From: Neisseria perflava
GTDB taxonomy: Bacteria; Pseudomonadota; Gammaproteobacteria; Burkholderiales; Neisseriaceae
DNA length: 64,000 nucleotides
Assembly: GCF_019334725.1 (NCBI RefSeq)
Contig: NZ_CP079818.1
Span: 868,001-932,000 of the forward strand
Direction of reading: 5' to 3'
The translations under genes were made by a program, and so were the position numbers. The notes under the pieces are model-generated. The model did not search any database. It was given only the letters and a program-made list of their open reading frames with translations, and was not told the origin of the DNA. Shown here piece by piece: positions 8,416-16,935 of this stretch (position 1 is the first letter of the stretch; every line of letters begins with the position of its first letter).

Positions 8416-9522
8416 ATGTCCGCACACCCGATTTATAATTTTTCCGCAGGTCCTGCCGTATTGCCGGAAGCCGTATTGCGTACCGCGCAACAGGAAATGC
8501 TCGACTACAACGGTACGGGTTTTCCCGTGATGGCGATGAGCCACCGTTCGGATATGTTTTTGAGCATTCTGCATCATGCCGAACAAGACTTGCGCCAGCT
8601 TTTGAATATTCCGTCTAACTATAAAATCCTGTTTTTACAGGGCGGTGCGACCACGCAATTCAATATGGCGGCCATGAATTTGGCGCACGGTTTTGCGACT
8701 GCCGACACGGTGGTAACGGGCAACTGGAGCCGTATTGCCTATGAACAGATGAGCCGTTTGAGCAATGCCGAAATCCGTTTGGCCGCGCATGGTGGCGAGC
8801 AATATGCCTATAAAAACCTGCCTGCGGTTGAGGATTGGGATGTCAACCCGAATTCCGCGTTTGTTCATTTTGCGATTAATGAAACCGTAAACGGCTTGCA
8901 GTATCAAAACGTCCCCAAACTTTCAGACGGCCTGCCGCCGCTGGTGTGCGATATGTCCAGCGAGATTTTGTCGCGTGAGTTTGATGTATCAGATTACGGC
9001 TTGATTTATGCCGGCGCGCAAAAAAATATCGGCCCTGCCGGTGCGACCGTGGTCATTATCCGCGAGGATTTGCTGGAGCGTTGTCCGAACGATATCCCCG
9101 ATGTGTTCAACTACCGTTCTCATATCAACCGCGACGGTATGTACAACACGCCGTCCACTTATGCGATTTATATGTCGGGCTTGGTGTTCCGCTGGCTGCA
9201 AACGCAGGGCGGTGTGAAAAAAATTGAAGCGGTCAATCGAATGAAGGCGCAAACCTTGTATGAGGCGATAGACGGCAGCAGCGGTTTTTACATCAACGAT
9301 ATTCATCCTGATGCGCGTTCCAAAATGAACGTGGTCTTCAAAACCACAAGCGAGGATTTGGACCGCCGCTTTGTGTTGGAAGCCGAGTTGCAGGGCTTGT
9401 GCCTGCTCAAGGGCTATAAAACCGTCGGCGGCATGCGCGCCAGCATTTACAATGCGATGCCGCTTGAAGGTGTGAACGCGTTGGCCGAATTTATGAAAGA
9501 TTTCCAACGACGTTACGGTTAA
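8416..9522 (+). CDS. serC: phosphoserine aminotransferase
   Basis: PLP enzyme that converts 3-phosphohydroxypyruvate and glutamate to phosphoserine (serine pathway) and also acts in PLP synthesis. The 368-aa frame from MSAHPIYNFSAGPAVLP has the family N terminus, the GGATTQF segment and the PLP-lysine context YAGAQKNIGPAG (about residue 200), and ends GMRASIYNAMP..., with normal length. An in-frame ATG nine bases earlier (8407) is also possible. Transcribed alone from a promoter bearing a palindrome; ends at an uptake-sequence hairpin shared with the convergent ldcA gene. Confidence 0.97.
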   Translation: MSAHPIYNFSAGPAVLPEAVLRTAQQEMLDYNGTGFPVMAMSHRSDMFLSILHHAEQDLRQLLNIPSNYKILFLQGGATTQFNMAAMNLAHGFATADTVVTGNWSRIAYEQMSRLSNAEIRLAAHGGEQYAYKNLPAVEDWDVNPNSAFVHFAINETVNGLQYQNVPKLSDGLPPLVCDMSSEILSREFDVSDYGLIYAGAQKNIGPAGATVVIIREDLLERCPNDIPDVFNYRSHINRDGMYNTPSTYAIYMSGLVFRWLQTQGGVKKIEAVNRMKAQTLYEAIDGSSGFYINDIHPDARSKMNVVFKTTSEDLDRRFVLEAELQGLCLLKGYKTVGGMRASIYNAMPLEGVNALAEFMKDFQRRYG

Positions 9523-9532
9523 GACTTAAGAT

Positions 9533-9571
9533 AAAAAGGCCGTCTGAAACTGGGTTTCAGACGGCCTTTTT
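9533..9571. terminator. bidirectional uptake-sequence terminator, serC/ldcA
   Basis: AAAAAGGCCGTCTGAAAC and its complement flank a 3-nt loop, with flanking A/T runs, between two convergent stop codons. Confidence 0.85.
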
Positions 9572-9584
9572 ATTTGAATTAGCC

Positions 9585-10778
9585 TTATTCGGTCACTTCT
9601 TCAGTGATGCTGTCGCGGTAGATGGTGCTGTCGTAAGTCGGCACGGGAGGCGGCAGCAGGTTGTTGAGTGTCAGCGCGGACGGGTTCAGCGTCGGGTAGC
9701 CGCTGAAGGTTACGGAATAACCGCCGTTGCCGGTACTGCGGACTTTGGCGTGCGCGCCCAACGGGAAAGTGGTTTTGTTGGTGATGTGGCCGAATGGGAA
9801 ACCGGTCAACACAGGAATCTTGGCGATGCGCGAAATGTGGTTGACGACGGCGGAGAAGTCGTAGCTGGAATCGTACGCGTCGCGGATGGTGCCCATGCGG
9901 AAATCGCCGAAGATGATGGCGCGTTGTTTTTGCAAAACACCTGACAGATAAAGTGTATTGAGCATACGCTCGATGCGGTAAGGCTGCTCGCTGACGTCTT
10001 CGATAAAGAGGATGCCGCCTTGAATGTCGGGCATGTAGGGCGTACCGGCGAGGGAAGCGAGAACGCTGAGGTTGCCGCCCCACAATGTGCCTTCGACGTT
10101 GACATCGGCGCGTTGGATGGTCGGAACATCAACGATGTTGACGTTGTTGGTCGTGCCGCGGATGAAGGAATCCATGGTAAAGACGCTGGGGTCTGCTTTG
10201 CCGAATTCGCTGTACACCATCGGGCCTGCAAAGCTCATCATATTGCCTTTGGCCAACAGGGCGAGTTGGACGGCGCAAACGTCGCTGAAACCGAAGAACA
10301 ATGTGCCGCGTTCGCGCATTCTGGCGCCGAGTGAGGCAAAGTCGATTTGCGGCAGGATGCGTGCCGCGCCGTAGCCGCCGCGCAAGCCCATGAGGACTTT
10401 GGGTGTTTCAACACGGCCGCTGGCAACGTCTTGGAAGTCGGCGGAACGTTGGGCATCGGAGCCGGCAAAGCGTTGATAGCGTCGGCTGCCTGCTTGTTGG
10501 TTAGTCACGGTAAAACCTGCGTTGTAGAGGCGGGTCAGGCCGGTGGTTACGCGGTTGGGGTCTTCGGCGAAGCCTGACGGCGCAACAACGCGCAGGAGGT
10601 TGTCGCCGGAACGTGGCGGATGGGGTTGCTTAGGTTGCACGGTTTGGGCTTTCGCGGTGGTGGAAGTGGTTTTGGTTTGCGGCGTGGTGGTCGTGCCTGT
10701 ACCGCAGGCTTGCAACAACCCTGCGCCTGCCGCGGCAGAGCAGGTGCGCAGGAAATGGCGGCGCGTGGTGGAAGTCAT
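9585..10778 (-). CDS. ldcA: LD-carboxypeptidase (peptidase S66), exported
   Basis: Serine peptidase that trims muropeptide tetrapeptides to tripeptides during peptidoglycan recycling. The 397-aa protein begins with RRHFLR, a twin-arginine-like motif, and a hydrophobic stretch ending LLQAC, a possible lipobox, so it should be periplasmic and perhaps lipid-anchored. S66 marks: RGGYGAARILPQIDF, the nucleophile region FFGFSDVCAVQLAL, LWGGNLSVLASLAGTPYMP and the C-terminal histidine region FPFGHITNKTTFPLG. In gonococci the periplasmic LdcA controls release of NOD1-active fragments; a similar role here is by homology. It is longer than cytoplasmic E. coli LdcA because of the leader and a Thr-rich linker (about 25-60). 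Confidence 0.9.
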   Translation of the reverse strand: MTSTTRRHFLRTCSAAAGAGLLQACGTGTTTTPQTKTTSTTAKAQTVQPKQPHPPRSGDNLLRVVAPSGFAEDPNRVTTGLTRLYNAGFTVTNQQAGSRRYQRFAGSDAQRSADFQDVASGRVETPKVLMGLRGGYGAARILPQIDFASLGARMRERGTLFFGFSDVCAVQLALLAKGNMMSFAGPMVYSEFGKADPSVFTMDSFIRGTTNNVNIVDVPTIQRADVNVEGTLWGGNLSVLASLAGTPYMPDIQGGILFIEDVSEQPYRIERMLNTLYLSGVLQKQRAIIFGDFRMGTIRDAYDSSYDFSAVVNHISRIAKIPVLTGFPFGHITNKTTFPLGAHAKVRSTGNGGYSVTFSGYPTLNPSALTLNNLLPPPVPTYDSTIYRDSITEEVTE

Positions 10779-10852
10779 TGAGGTTTTTCTTTCGTTATAT
10801 GTTCAGACGGCCTGAAGTTCGGCGTGTCGGACCTTGCAGGCCGTCTGAAAGT

Positions 10853-11251
10853 TTAAGCGATTAAGTTTTTGATTTGTTCCGGCCAGTTTTCGGGCAAGGC
10901 CATACCGTGTTCGCGGACGGGCGCAGCCCAAATCGGCGCGGGGAAATTGGCGTCGTTTTCAAAACGGGCGATGACGTGCCAATGCAGGTGTGGCACAACA
11001 TTGCCGAGGCTGGCCAGATTGATTTTGGCCGGGCGGAAGACTTGGCGCATTGCGGCTTCAACCTGATACACCATTTCCATGATTTCGTTGCGTTCGGCAG
11101 GGGAAAGGTCGGTCATCTCGGAGACATGGTTATTCCAAATAACGCGGCAGAATGCCGGTGCGCCGGCTTCATTGTGGACGGCGATCACGCGCAGGTTTGG
11201 CGTTTGCAGCAAAATATCTTCGTTGTCGGCAGTGCAGATGGGGCAGGTCAT
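10853..11251 (-). CDS. HIT family protein
   Basis: Member of the histidine-triad nucleotide hydrolase/transferase superfamily, 132 aa. The active-site motif HLHWHVIARF is near residue 93, and an N-terminal CPIC pair begins the protein. Substrate cannot be told from sequence. I start at MTCPIC (11251), preceded by GAGAAAA. This ATG overlaps the TGA that ends the disrupted membrane-protein gene upstream (ATGA), so the two were probably translationally coupled. Ends just before an uptake sequence. Confidence 0.85.
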   Translation of the reverse strand: MTCPICTADNEDILLQTPNLRVIAVHNEAGAPAFCRVIWNNHVSEMTDLSPAERNEIMEMVYQVEAAMRQVFRPAKINLASLGNVVPHLHWHVIARFENDANFPAPIWAAPVREHGMALPENWPEQIKNLIA

Positions 11252-11562
11252 GGTTTTCTCTTTTTTAGTCTGAATAGGAATCGGATGATTGCCATCAGGA
11301 TTTTTAGAATGAGGTAAATAGCAGTCAGCGTGATGAATGTGAACAGCCACGGTTCAGGTATAAACCACCAAAATAAATAGGTAGGCGTGATTCAGTCGGC
11401 ACATTCTTCGGCACTCTTAACGTGATCGCATAAGCCAAAGCGAAAAAAATCATCGACATCATGAAAGGGCGAATAGGCGGACATAAGTGCTTTTGGCGTC
11501 ACACAAATCAATGCAATGATAGCAATCCAAAAGAATGGTTTGAGATATTTGAGTACAGTCAT
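11248..11562 (-). pseudogene. small membrane protein gene split by an in-frame TGA
   Basis: A frame starting MTVLKYLKPFFW (11562) runs 56 codons to TGA at 11394-11392. The same frame then continues without interruption for 47 more codons (beginning ITPTYLFWWF) to a TGA that overlaps the start of the HIT gene. Together they would make a ~104-residue protein with a hydrophobic segment at residues 8-27, two more in the second half (about 62-95), and a basic tail RLKKRKP. The ATGA overlap with the next gene argues that the full frame is the ancestral gene. TGA could derive from TGG (Trp), but no relative was available to compare. It lies 10 bp after rnhA. Function unknown. Confidence 0.6.
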
Positions 11563-11572
11563 GGGTGAAGTG

Positions 11573-12010
11573 TTATGCAAATTTTGCCGCCCCTTGATTA
11601 GCAAGCTCGTCGGCTTTTTCGTTTTCAGAGTGTCCGGCGTGGCCTTTGACCCACGTCCAGCGGACATCGTGCTGTTGAACCAGACTATCCAGCTCTTTCC
11701 ATAAATCGTCGTTTTTAACCGGTTTTTTGGCGGCAGTTTTCCAGCCGTTTTTTTTCCAGCCGTGTATCCAGCTTTCCATGCCGTTTTTGACGTATTGCGA
11801 GTCGGTGCAGATAACGACTTGGCAGCGGCGTTTTAAGGATTTCAGTCCTTCGATAACGGCGGTCAGCTCCATGCGGTTGTTGGTGGTTTCGGCTTCGCCG
11901 CCGAACAGTTCTTTTTCGTGTGTGCCGTAGCGCATAAATACCCCCCAGCCGCCTGCGCCGGGGTTGCCTTTGCATGCGCCGTCTGTGTAGAGGTAAACGG
12001 GTTTATCCAT
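11573..12010 (-). CDS. rnhA: ribonuclease HI
   Basis: Degrades the RNA strand of RNA-DNA hybrids such as R-loops and primers. The 145-aa protein starts MDKPVYLYTDGACKGNPG; the catalytic acids are visible in YTDGACKGNPG (Asp), NNRMELTAV (Glu), CTDSQYV (Asp) and the C-terminal NEKADELANQGA (Asp). MPMDKP two codons upstream (12016) is an alternative start. Gene order rnhA - small membrane protein - HIT protein suggests one short operon. Confidence 0.95.
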   Translation of the reverse strand: MDKPVYLYTDGACKGNPGAGGWGVFMRYGTHEKELFGGEAETTNNRMELTAVIEGLKSLKRRCQVVICTDSQYVKNGMESWIHGWKKNGWKTAAKKPVKNDDLWKELDSLVQQHDVRWTWVKGHAGHSENEKADELANQGAAKFA

Positions 12011-12050
12011 GGGCATGTCTTTGTCGAATAAGGCGGTATCATAACATAAG

Positions 12051-12094
12051 GCCGTCTGAAATATCGGCAAATGCCGTCTGAAATATCGGCAAAT
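12051..12094. repeat. 22-bp tandem duplication containing an uptake sequence
   Basis: The unit GCCGTCTGAAATATCGGCAAAT occurs twice in a row (12051-12072, 12073-12094) between divergent rnhA and the PH-domain gene. The first copy carries the AG uptake word, the second the AT word. Confidence 0.85.
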
Positions 12095-12152
12095 ACGGTT
12101 TGCGCGTGTAAAATACCCTGCACTTTATCACTCGTATAGAAAGCAGGTAGAT

Positions 12153-12542
12153 ATGGGATTGTTCAGCGGCCTTTTGGGCAATGCTTCGCAAAAAGACGCA
12201 GATGCGGTGGAACGCGATTTGGCAAATATCCTGATTGATGGCGAACAGGTAAAAATGGCATTCAGCCTGGTGCGCGATTTGATTGTGTTTACCGAATATC
12301 GGCTGGTGTTGGTGGACAAACAGGGTTTGACCGGCAAGAAAGTGTCTTACCGTTCGATTCCGTACCGTTCCGTATCGCGCTTTTCGGTGGAAACCTCGGG
12401 CCATTTCGATTTGGATGCCGAGCTGAAGATTTGGGTTTCTTCCAGCGAAGCACCAACCGAAACCTTGCAGTTTAAAAGCGACAAGAGCGTGATTGCCATT
12501 CAAAAAGCCTTGGCAGAAGCTGTGTTGAAACCGTCAAAATAG
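12153..12542 (+). CDS. bacterial PH-domain protein
   Basis: A 129-aa cytoplasmic protein with the pattern of the bacterial pleckstrin-homology family: an N-terminal glycine-rich helix (MGLFSGLLGNAS), then alternating strands (IVFTEYRLVLVDKQGLTGKKVSYRSIPYRSVSRFSVE) and a C-terminal helix. No catalytic residues are apparent. Lies 9 bp before tehB and may be co-transcribed with it. Physiological role unknown. Confidence 0.75.
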   Translation: MGLFSGLLGNASQKDADAVERDLANILIDGEQVKMAFSLVRDLIVFTEYRLVLVDKQGLTGKKVSYRSIPYRSVSRFSVETSGHFDLDAELKIWVSSSEAPTETLQFKSDKSVIAIQKALAEAVLKPSK

Positions 12543-12551
12543 AAAGGAAAT

Positions 12552-13424
12552 ATGATGAGCGAACAGCAAGAATTGTTTTGTTACAAACAGATGCCGGTGT
12601 GGACGGCGGACGAGATTCCCGAAGCTTTGTTGTCCAAACACAATACCGCCGCCGGTACTTGGGGCTGCCTCAATGTCCTCCAAGGCCGTCTGAACTTCAA
12701 TGAAGTGGACGAGGCGGGCAATGTTACGGCTACGCACGAGCTGACGCCTGAAAGCGATGATTGGATTATCCATCCGCAAGCATGGCACTTTATCGCGCCG
12801 CAAACGCAAGATACGGAAATCCAACTGTCGTTTTACTGCGAGGCGGCGGACTATTTTAATAAGAAATACGGCATGAGCGCGACACATTCGGCCGTCCGTG
12901 CCGCCGAAGGCATCGTGCCCGTCGGCAAGGTTTTGGATATGGGCTGCGGTCAGGGGCGCAATGCGCTGTATTTGGGTTTGAAAGGTTTTGACGTTACCGC
13001 TGTCGATAATAATCCCCATGCGGTTCAAAACGTGGAAGAGCTGGCGCGTATTGAAGAGTTGAATGTCCGCGCGTTTGAATACGACCTCAACGCCGCCAAT
13101 ATTCAGGAAAACTTCGATTATATGGTGGCGACCGTGGTGTTTATGTTCCTGATGCCGCGTTACGTTCCTGACGTGATTGCCAATATGAAGGAACACACCA
13201 ACCCCAGCGGCTACAACCTGATAGTGTCTGCGATGGATACTGAAGATTTCCCTTGCCCGATGCCGTTCCCATTCAAGTTCGGCGAGGGCGAGTTGCGCGA
13301 ATACTATAAGGATTGGGAATTGGTGGAATACAAGGAAGAGCTGGGCTCGATGCACGCGAAAGACGAATTTGGCAATCCGATTCAGTTTAAATTCGTTACC
13401 ATGCTGGCGAAGAAACCGGAATAA
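12552..13424 (+). CDS. tehB: TehB-type SAM-dependent methyltransferase
   Basis: 290-aa two-domain protein: an N-terminal cupin-like DUF1971 region (about 1-95, WGCLNVLQGRLNF...HPQAWHFIAPQ) followed by a class I methyltransferase. The SAM-binding motif is LDMGCGQGRNALYLGLKGFDVTAVDNN at about 134-160. This two-domain form is the one known from Haemophilus influenzae TehB, linked to tellurite and oxidative-stress resistance. Two adjacent ATGs follow AAAGGAAAT; the second (12555) is equally possible. The N-terminal part contains an uptake sequence in its coding region (12683-12692). Confidence 0.88.
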   Translation: MMSEQQELFCYKQMPVWTADEIPEALLSKHNTAAGTWGCLNVLQGRLNFNEVDEAGNVTATHELTPESDDWIIHPQAWHFIAPQTQDTEIQLSFYCEAADYFNKKYGMSATHSAVRAAEGIVPVGKVLDMGCGQGRNALYLGLKGFDVTAVDNNPHAVQNVEELARIEELNVRAFEYDLNAANIQENFDYMVATVVFMFLMPRYVPDVIANMKEHTNPSGYNLIVSAMDTEDFPCPMPFPFKFGEGELREYYKDWELVEYKEELGSMHAKDEFGNPIQFKFVTMLAKKPE

Positions 13425-13438
13425 AGGTTTTGCCGTCA

Positions 13439-13473
13439 AAAGGCCGTCTGAATTCAGTTTTCAGACGGCCTTT
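13439..13473. terminator. bidirectional uptake-sequence terminator, tehB/GNAT
   Basis: AAAGGCCGTCTGAA at 13439-13452 pairs with 13460-13473 between the convergent stops of tehB and the acetyltransferase gene. Confidence 0.8.
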
Positions 13474-13480
13474 GTCGTAA

Positions 13481-13981
13481 TCAATCCACAATCCTTTTGC
13501 CCAAAATCACCACGTCTGCCAACATGGTGTCCAAATCGCAGACTTGCGGCAGCCGCCCCCATTCTTCAAAACCGAAACGGTGAAACAGGTTCAGGCTCGG
13601 ATAGTTGTGGCCGAACACAAGCGCGATGACGTTGCGGATGTCTAAGGATGGCGCGCGTTCGAGCATATGCCGCAACAGGATTTTGCCTACGCCTGCGCCG
13701 CGCATATCGTGGCGGACATAAACGCTGACTTCCGCACTGATGTGGTAGGCGTAGCGCGGATGGTAGTCGCTGAAACTGCCCCAGGCCAATACGGTGCCGT
13801 CGGCATCGTAAAGGGCGTAGATCGGGCGTTTGTCCGTGTGCGCGGCAAACCACATTTCACGCTCGGCAACCGTGGTCGGCGATAAATCGGCGGTGGATTG
13901 GCGCGTGGCCACGGTGCTGTTGTAAATATCGACGATGGCGGGCAAGTCTTGGCGCAGGGCAGGGCGGATGGTGTATTGCAT
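13481..13981 (-). CDS. GNAT N-acetyltransferase (MnaT/phosphinothricin-type)
   Basis: 166-aa GNAT-fold protein. It begins YTIRPALRQDLPAIVDIYN, has GSFSDYHPRYAYHISAEVSVYV and the acetyl-CoA pyrophosphate loop RHDMRGAGVGKILLRHML, then the family tail NxxSLNLFHRFGFEEWGRLPQV. These fit the YncA/MnaT and phosphinothricin-acetyltransferase branch, which acetylates small amines such as methionine analogues; the actual substrate is not predictable. 13 bp upstream ends the isochorismatase-like gene on the same strand, so they are probably one operon. Confidence 0.85.
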   Translation of the reverse strand: MQYTIRPALRQDLPAIVDIYNSTVATRQSTADLSPTTVAEREMWFAAHTDKRPIYALYDADGTVLAWGSFSDYHPRYAYHISAEVSVYVRHDMRGAGVGKILLRHMLERAPSLDIRNVIALVFGHNYPSLNLFHRFGFEEWGRLPQVCDLDTMLADVVILGKRIVD

Positions 13982-13994
13982 TTCAGACGGCCTG

Positions 13995-14531
13995 TTATTG
14001 AATCAGTTTGGAGATAGTCTTAAAGGCCGGATGTTTGGCATCGCCGAGCAGTTGGAACAAAATACTTTCGACATTGGAAACGGTAATGCCCTGACGGCTT
14101 AGTTGCGCCAAACCATTGTCGCGGTTGGCTGTTGTGCGCGAGGCGGTGCATTCGAAAGGCAGGGATACGGCGTAACCTTGCGTCTTCAAATCCAAGGCCG
14201 TCTGAAGCATACAGATATGCGCTTCTGCTCCCACTAAAATAACGTTTTTGATGTCGTTTTTGCGTAAGATTTCCTGAATTTCAGGTAAAAACGCCGAGAA
14301 TCGGGTTTTCTCGACAACAGGCGTACCTTCTGGCAACAGCAGCGATACGGCGGATACGGTGCTGCCCAAACCTTTCGGATATTGTTCGGTTACGGCAAAG
14401 GGTACGTCCAAAGCCGTCAAACCTTGAATCAGCAGGCGGCAGCGTTCCACCATTTCGTCCGCGCCGGAAAGGGCGGGCAGCAGGCGTTCTTGAATATCGA
14501 CAATCAGACAAAGCGTATTTTTGGGGTTCAT
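13995..14531 (-). CDS. isochorismatase-like hydrolase (YcaC type)
   Basis: 178-aa cysteine hydrolase. The triad is visible: Asp in LCLIVDIQERLLPAL, Lys in VEKTRFSAF and Cys in VILVGAEAHICMLQTALDL. This small form resembles YcaC/MAR1-type hydrolases of unknown substrate; the enterobactin enzyme is longer. Start MNPKNTL (14531) is preceded by AAAGGAAAAG. An uptake sequence lies in the coding region near 14195. Confidence 0.85.
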   Translation of the reverse strand: MNPKNTLCLIVDIQERLLPALSGADEMVERCRLLIQGLTALDVPFAVTEQYPKGLGSTVSAVSLLLPEGTPVVEKTRFSAFLPEIQEILRKNDIKNVILVGAEAHICMLQTALDLKTQGYAVSLPFECTASRTTANRDNGLAQLSRQGITVSNVESILFQLLGDAKHPAFKTISKLIQ

Positions 14532-14684
14532 GGCTTTTCCTTTCAGACGGCCTTTACGGCAAGATCGTTGAATCAGAATGCAATCATATAACAAGCCGCT
14601 GGAAAAGTATTGCAGCTTGCCCTGTTTTAAAGCCCGAAATTCTTTTAAAATACCGCCTGATTTGAATTGATAGAGACCGACAAC

Positions 14685-16403
14685 ATGAATTTATACCAAA
14701 CCGTCGAACGTGAAGCCCAAGCAGCCTTTGCCGCTGCCGGTTTGTCCGACAGCCCCGTCGTATTGCAGGCGGCGAAAAATCCCGACTTCGGCGATTTCCA
14801 AATCAACGGCGTGATGGGTGCGGCGAAAAAAGCCAAACAAAATCCGCGCGAATTGGCGCAAAAAGTGGCCGAGGCATTGGCGGACAACGCTGTGATTGAA
14901 AGTGCGGAAGTAGCCGGCCCGGGCTTTATCAACCTGCGCCTGCGTCCTGAGTTCCTCGCCCAAAACATTCAGACGGCCTTGAGCGACGCGCGTTTCGGCG
15001 TAGCGAAAACCGACAAACCTCAAACCGTCGTTATCGACTATTCCTCTCCTAATCTTGCCAAAGAAATGCACGTCGGCCATCTGCGTTCCAGCATCATCGG
15101 CGACAGCATTTCGCGCGTGTTGGAATTTATGGGCAACACCGTTATCCGTCAAAACCACGTCGGCGACTGGGGTACGCAGTTCGGCATGTTGGTCGCTTAT
15201 TTGGTTGAGCAGCAAAAAGACAATGCCGCGTTTGAGCTGGCGGATTTGGAGCAGTTTTACCGCGCCGCCAAAGTGCGCTTTGACGAAGATCCTGCCTTCG
15301 CCGACACCGCACGCGAATACGTTGTGAAGCTGCAAGGCGGCGATGAAACCGTTTTGGCATTGTGGAAACAGTTTGTCGATATTTCACTCTCGCACGCCCA
15401 AGCCGTTTATGACACGCTGGGCTTGAAACTGCGTCCTGAAGACGTGGCAGGCGAATCGAAATACAACGACGATTTGCAACCCGTAGTCGATGATTTGGTC
15501 GAAAAAGGTTTGGCAGTCGAAGACGACGGCGCGAAAGTCGTGTTCTTGGACGAGTTCAAAAACAAAGACGGCGAACCTGCCGCATTTATCGTGCAAAAAC
15601 AAGGCGGCGGCTTCCTTTATGCTTCCACCGACTTGGCATGTTTGCGCTACCGTGTCGGCACGCTTCATGCAGACCGCTTGCTGTACGTCGTCGACCACCG
15701 CCAAGCCCTGCACTTTGAGCAACTCTTTACCACTTCCCGCAAAGCAGGCTATCTGCCGGAAGATGTAAAAGCCGAGTTTATCGGCTTCGGCACCATGATG
15801 GGCAAAGACGGTAAACCGTTCAAAACGCGCAGCGGCGACACCGTAAAACTGGTTGACCTGCTGACCGAAGCCGTTGAACGCGCCACCGCTTTGGTGAAAG
15901 AGAAAAACCCTGAATTGGGCACAGACGAAGCAGGTAAAATTGGTAAAACCGTCGGCATCGGTGCAGTCAAATACGCCGACTTGAGCAAAAACCGCACCAG
16001 CGATTATGTGTTCGACTGGGACGCCATGCTTTCGTTTGAAGGCAATACCGCCCCCTACCTGCAATACGCCTACACACGCGTACAAAGCGTATTCCGCAAA
16101 GCCGGCGAATGGGACGCAACTGCGCCAACCGTTTTGACCGAACCTTTGGAAAAACAACTGGCCGCAGAGCTGTTGAAATTTGAAGACGTACTGCAAAGCG
16201 TGGCAGATACCGCTTATCCGCACTACCTCGCCGCCTACCTCTATCAAATCGCCACTCTGTTCAGCCGCTTCTACGAAGCCTGCCCGATTTTGAAATCAGA
16301 AGGTGCAACCCGCAACAGCCGCCTGCAACTGGCGAAGCTGACCGGCGACACGCTGAAACAAGGCTTGGAGTTGTTGGGTATTGATGTATTGAGTGTTATG
16401 TAA
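14685..16403 (+). CDS. argS: arginyl-tRNA synthetase
   Basis: Class I synthetase charging tRNA-Arg, 572 aa. It has the N-terminal Add1 domain (1-85, ENxGFINLRL-like segment GPGFINLRL), the HIGH-type motif SPNLAKEMHVGHLRSSIIGD near 125, the catalytic core and the C-terminal anticodon-binding domain (LQYAYTRVQSVFR onward). As is usual for ArgRS, KMSKS is replaced (KPFKTRSGDTVKL). Start MNLYQTVE at 14685; a TTG six codons upstream is less likely. Transcribed alone and ended by a long hairpin. Confidence 0.98.
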   Translation: MNLYQTVEREAQAAFAAAGLSDSPVVLQAAKNPDFGDFQINGVMGAAKKAKQNPRELAQKVAEALADNAVIESAEVAGPGFINLRLRPEFLAQNIQTALSDARFGVAKTDKPQTVVIDYSSPNLAKEMHVGHLRSSIIGDSISRVLEFMGNTVIRQNHVGDWGTQFGMLVAYLVEQQKDNAAFELADLEQFYRAAKVRFDEDPAFADTAREYVVKLQGGDETVLALWKQFVDISLSHAQAVYDTLGLKLRPEDVAGESKYNDDLQPVVDDLVEKGLAVEDDGAKVVFLDEFKNKDGEPAAFIVQKQGGGFLYASTDLACLRYRVGTLHADRLLYVVDHRQALHFEQLFTTSRKAGYLPEDVKAEFIGFGTMMGKDGKPFKTRSGDTVKLVDLLTEAVERATALVKEKNPELGTDEAGKIGKTVGIGAVKYADLSKNRTSDYVFDWDAMLSFEGNTAPYLQYAYTRVQSVFRKAGEWDATAPTVLTEPLEKQLAAELLKFEDVLQSVADTAYPHYLAAYLYQIATLFSRFYEACPILKSEGATRNSRLQLAKLTGDTLKQGLELLGIDVLSVM

Positions 16404-16423
16404 GTTTTTGAATAAAAACGATG

Positions 16424-16472
16424 AAAGGCCGTCTGAAACCTTGCAGGTTGCAAGGTTTCAGACGGCCTTTTT
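16424..16472. terminator. argS terminator with extended uptake-sequence stem
   Basis: AAAGGCCGTCTGAAACCTTG and its complement form a stem of about 22 bp around a 3-nt loop, followed by T residues. Confidence 0.85.
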
Positions 16473-16560
16473 GATGCTTTAAAAAATATTGTGATACCGT
16501 TGATTTTGAGCCTAAGCGGTTTTGAATTTGCTCAGGTAATGCGTTCAGACGGCCTTGTCT

Positions 16561-16917
16561 TTATTTCAAATTGCTTGCCAACAACCAAGCCTGCGCTTCG
16601 GTAGCATCGCTGAAATATTTTGGGTGTTGGTTGGTCAGGAGACTGGAAAGGCGCGCGCCGAGTTTGATCCAGATGTCGTCGGTAATGACGGCAACGCGGC
16701 CGAAGTCGGTTTCGTGTTGGTTGAGGAATTTGATTTGCTCGACCGCCATATCGATGGTGAAGTCTTTTAGCATGGACAAATCCAACAGGATGTCGGGCAG
16801 ATGGATTTTTTGTTTTGCGGCCAACAAGGCTTCTTCCAATTGGCGGAAATCGTCCAAAGTGAACTCGTTGTACAGCGCTACGTTTAAGCCGTAAGATTGT
16901 TCGCGGATGGAAATCAT
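16561..16917 (-). CDS. STAS/SpoIIAA-like protein
   Basis: 118-aa cytoplasmic protein that resembles the SpoIIAA-like (UspA/STAS-fold) group: MISIREQSYGLNVALYNEFTLDDFRQLEEALL, then a strand LPDILLDLSMLKDFTIDMAVEQIKFL and GRVAVITDDIWIKLG, and a C-terminal helix typical of the group (FSDATEAQAWLLA). Possible roles are lipid or ligand binding, but none is shown here. 18 bp downstream of the EamA transporter gene on the same strand, so likely co-transcribed. Confidence 0.6.
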   Translation of the reverse strand: MISIREQSYGLNVALYNEFTLDDFRQLEEALLAAKQKIHLPDILLDLSMLKDFTIDMAVEQIKFLNQHETDFGRVAVITDDIWIKLGARLSSLLTNQHPKYFSDATEAQAWLLASNLK

Positions 16918-16935
16918 GGTGTTCTCCTTGTTAAA

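Noticed and set aside
11392..11394. Selenocysteine read-through at the TGA
   Set aside because: No selenium-gene context or downstream hairpin was evident, and a simple nonsense change is more likely.
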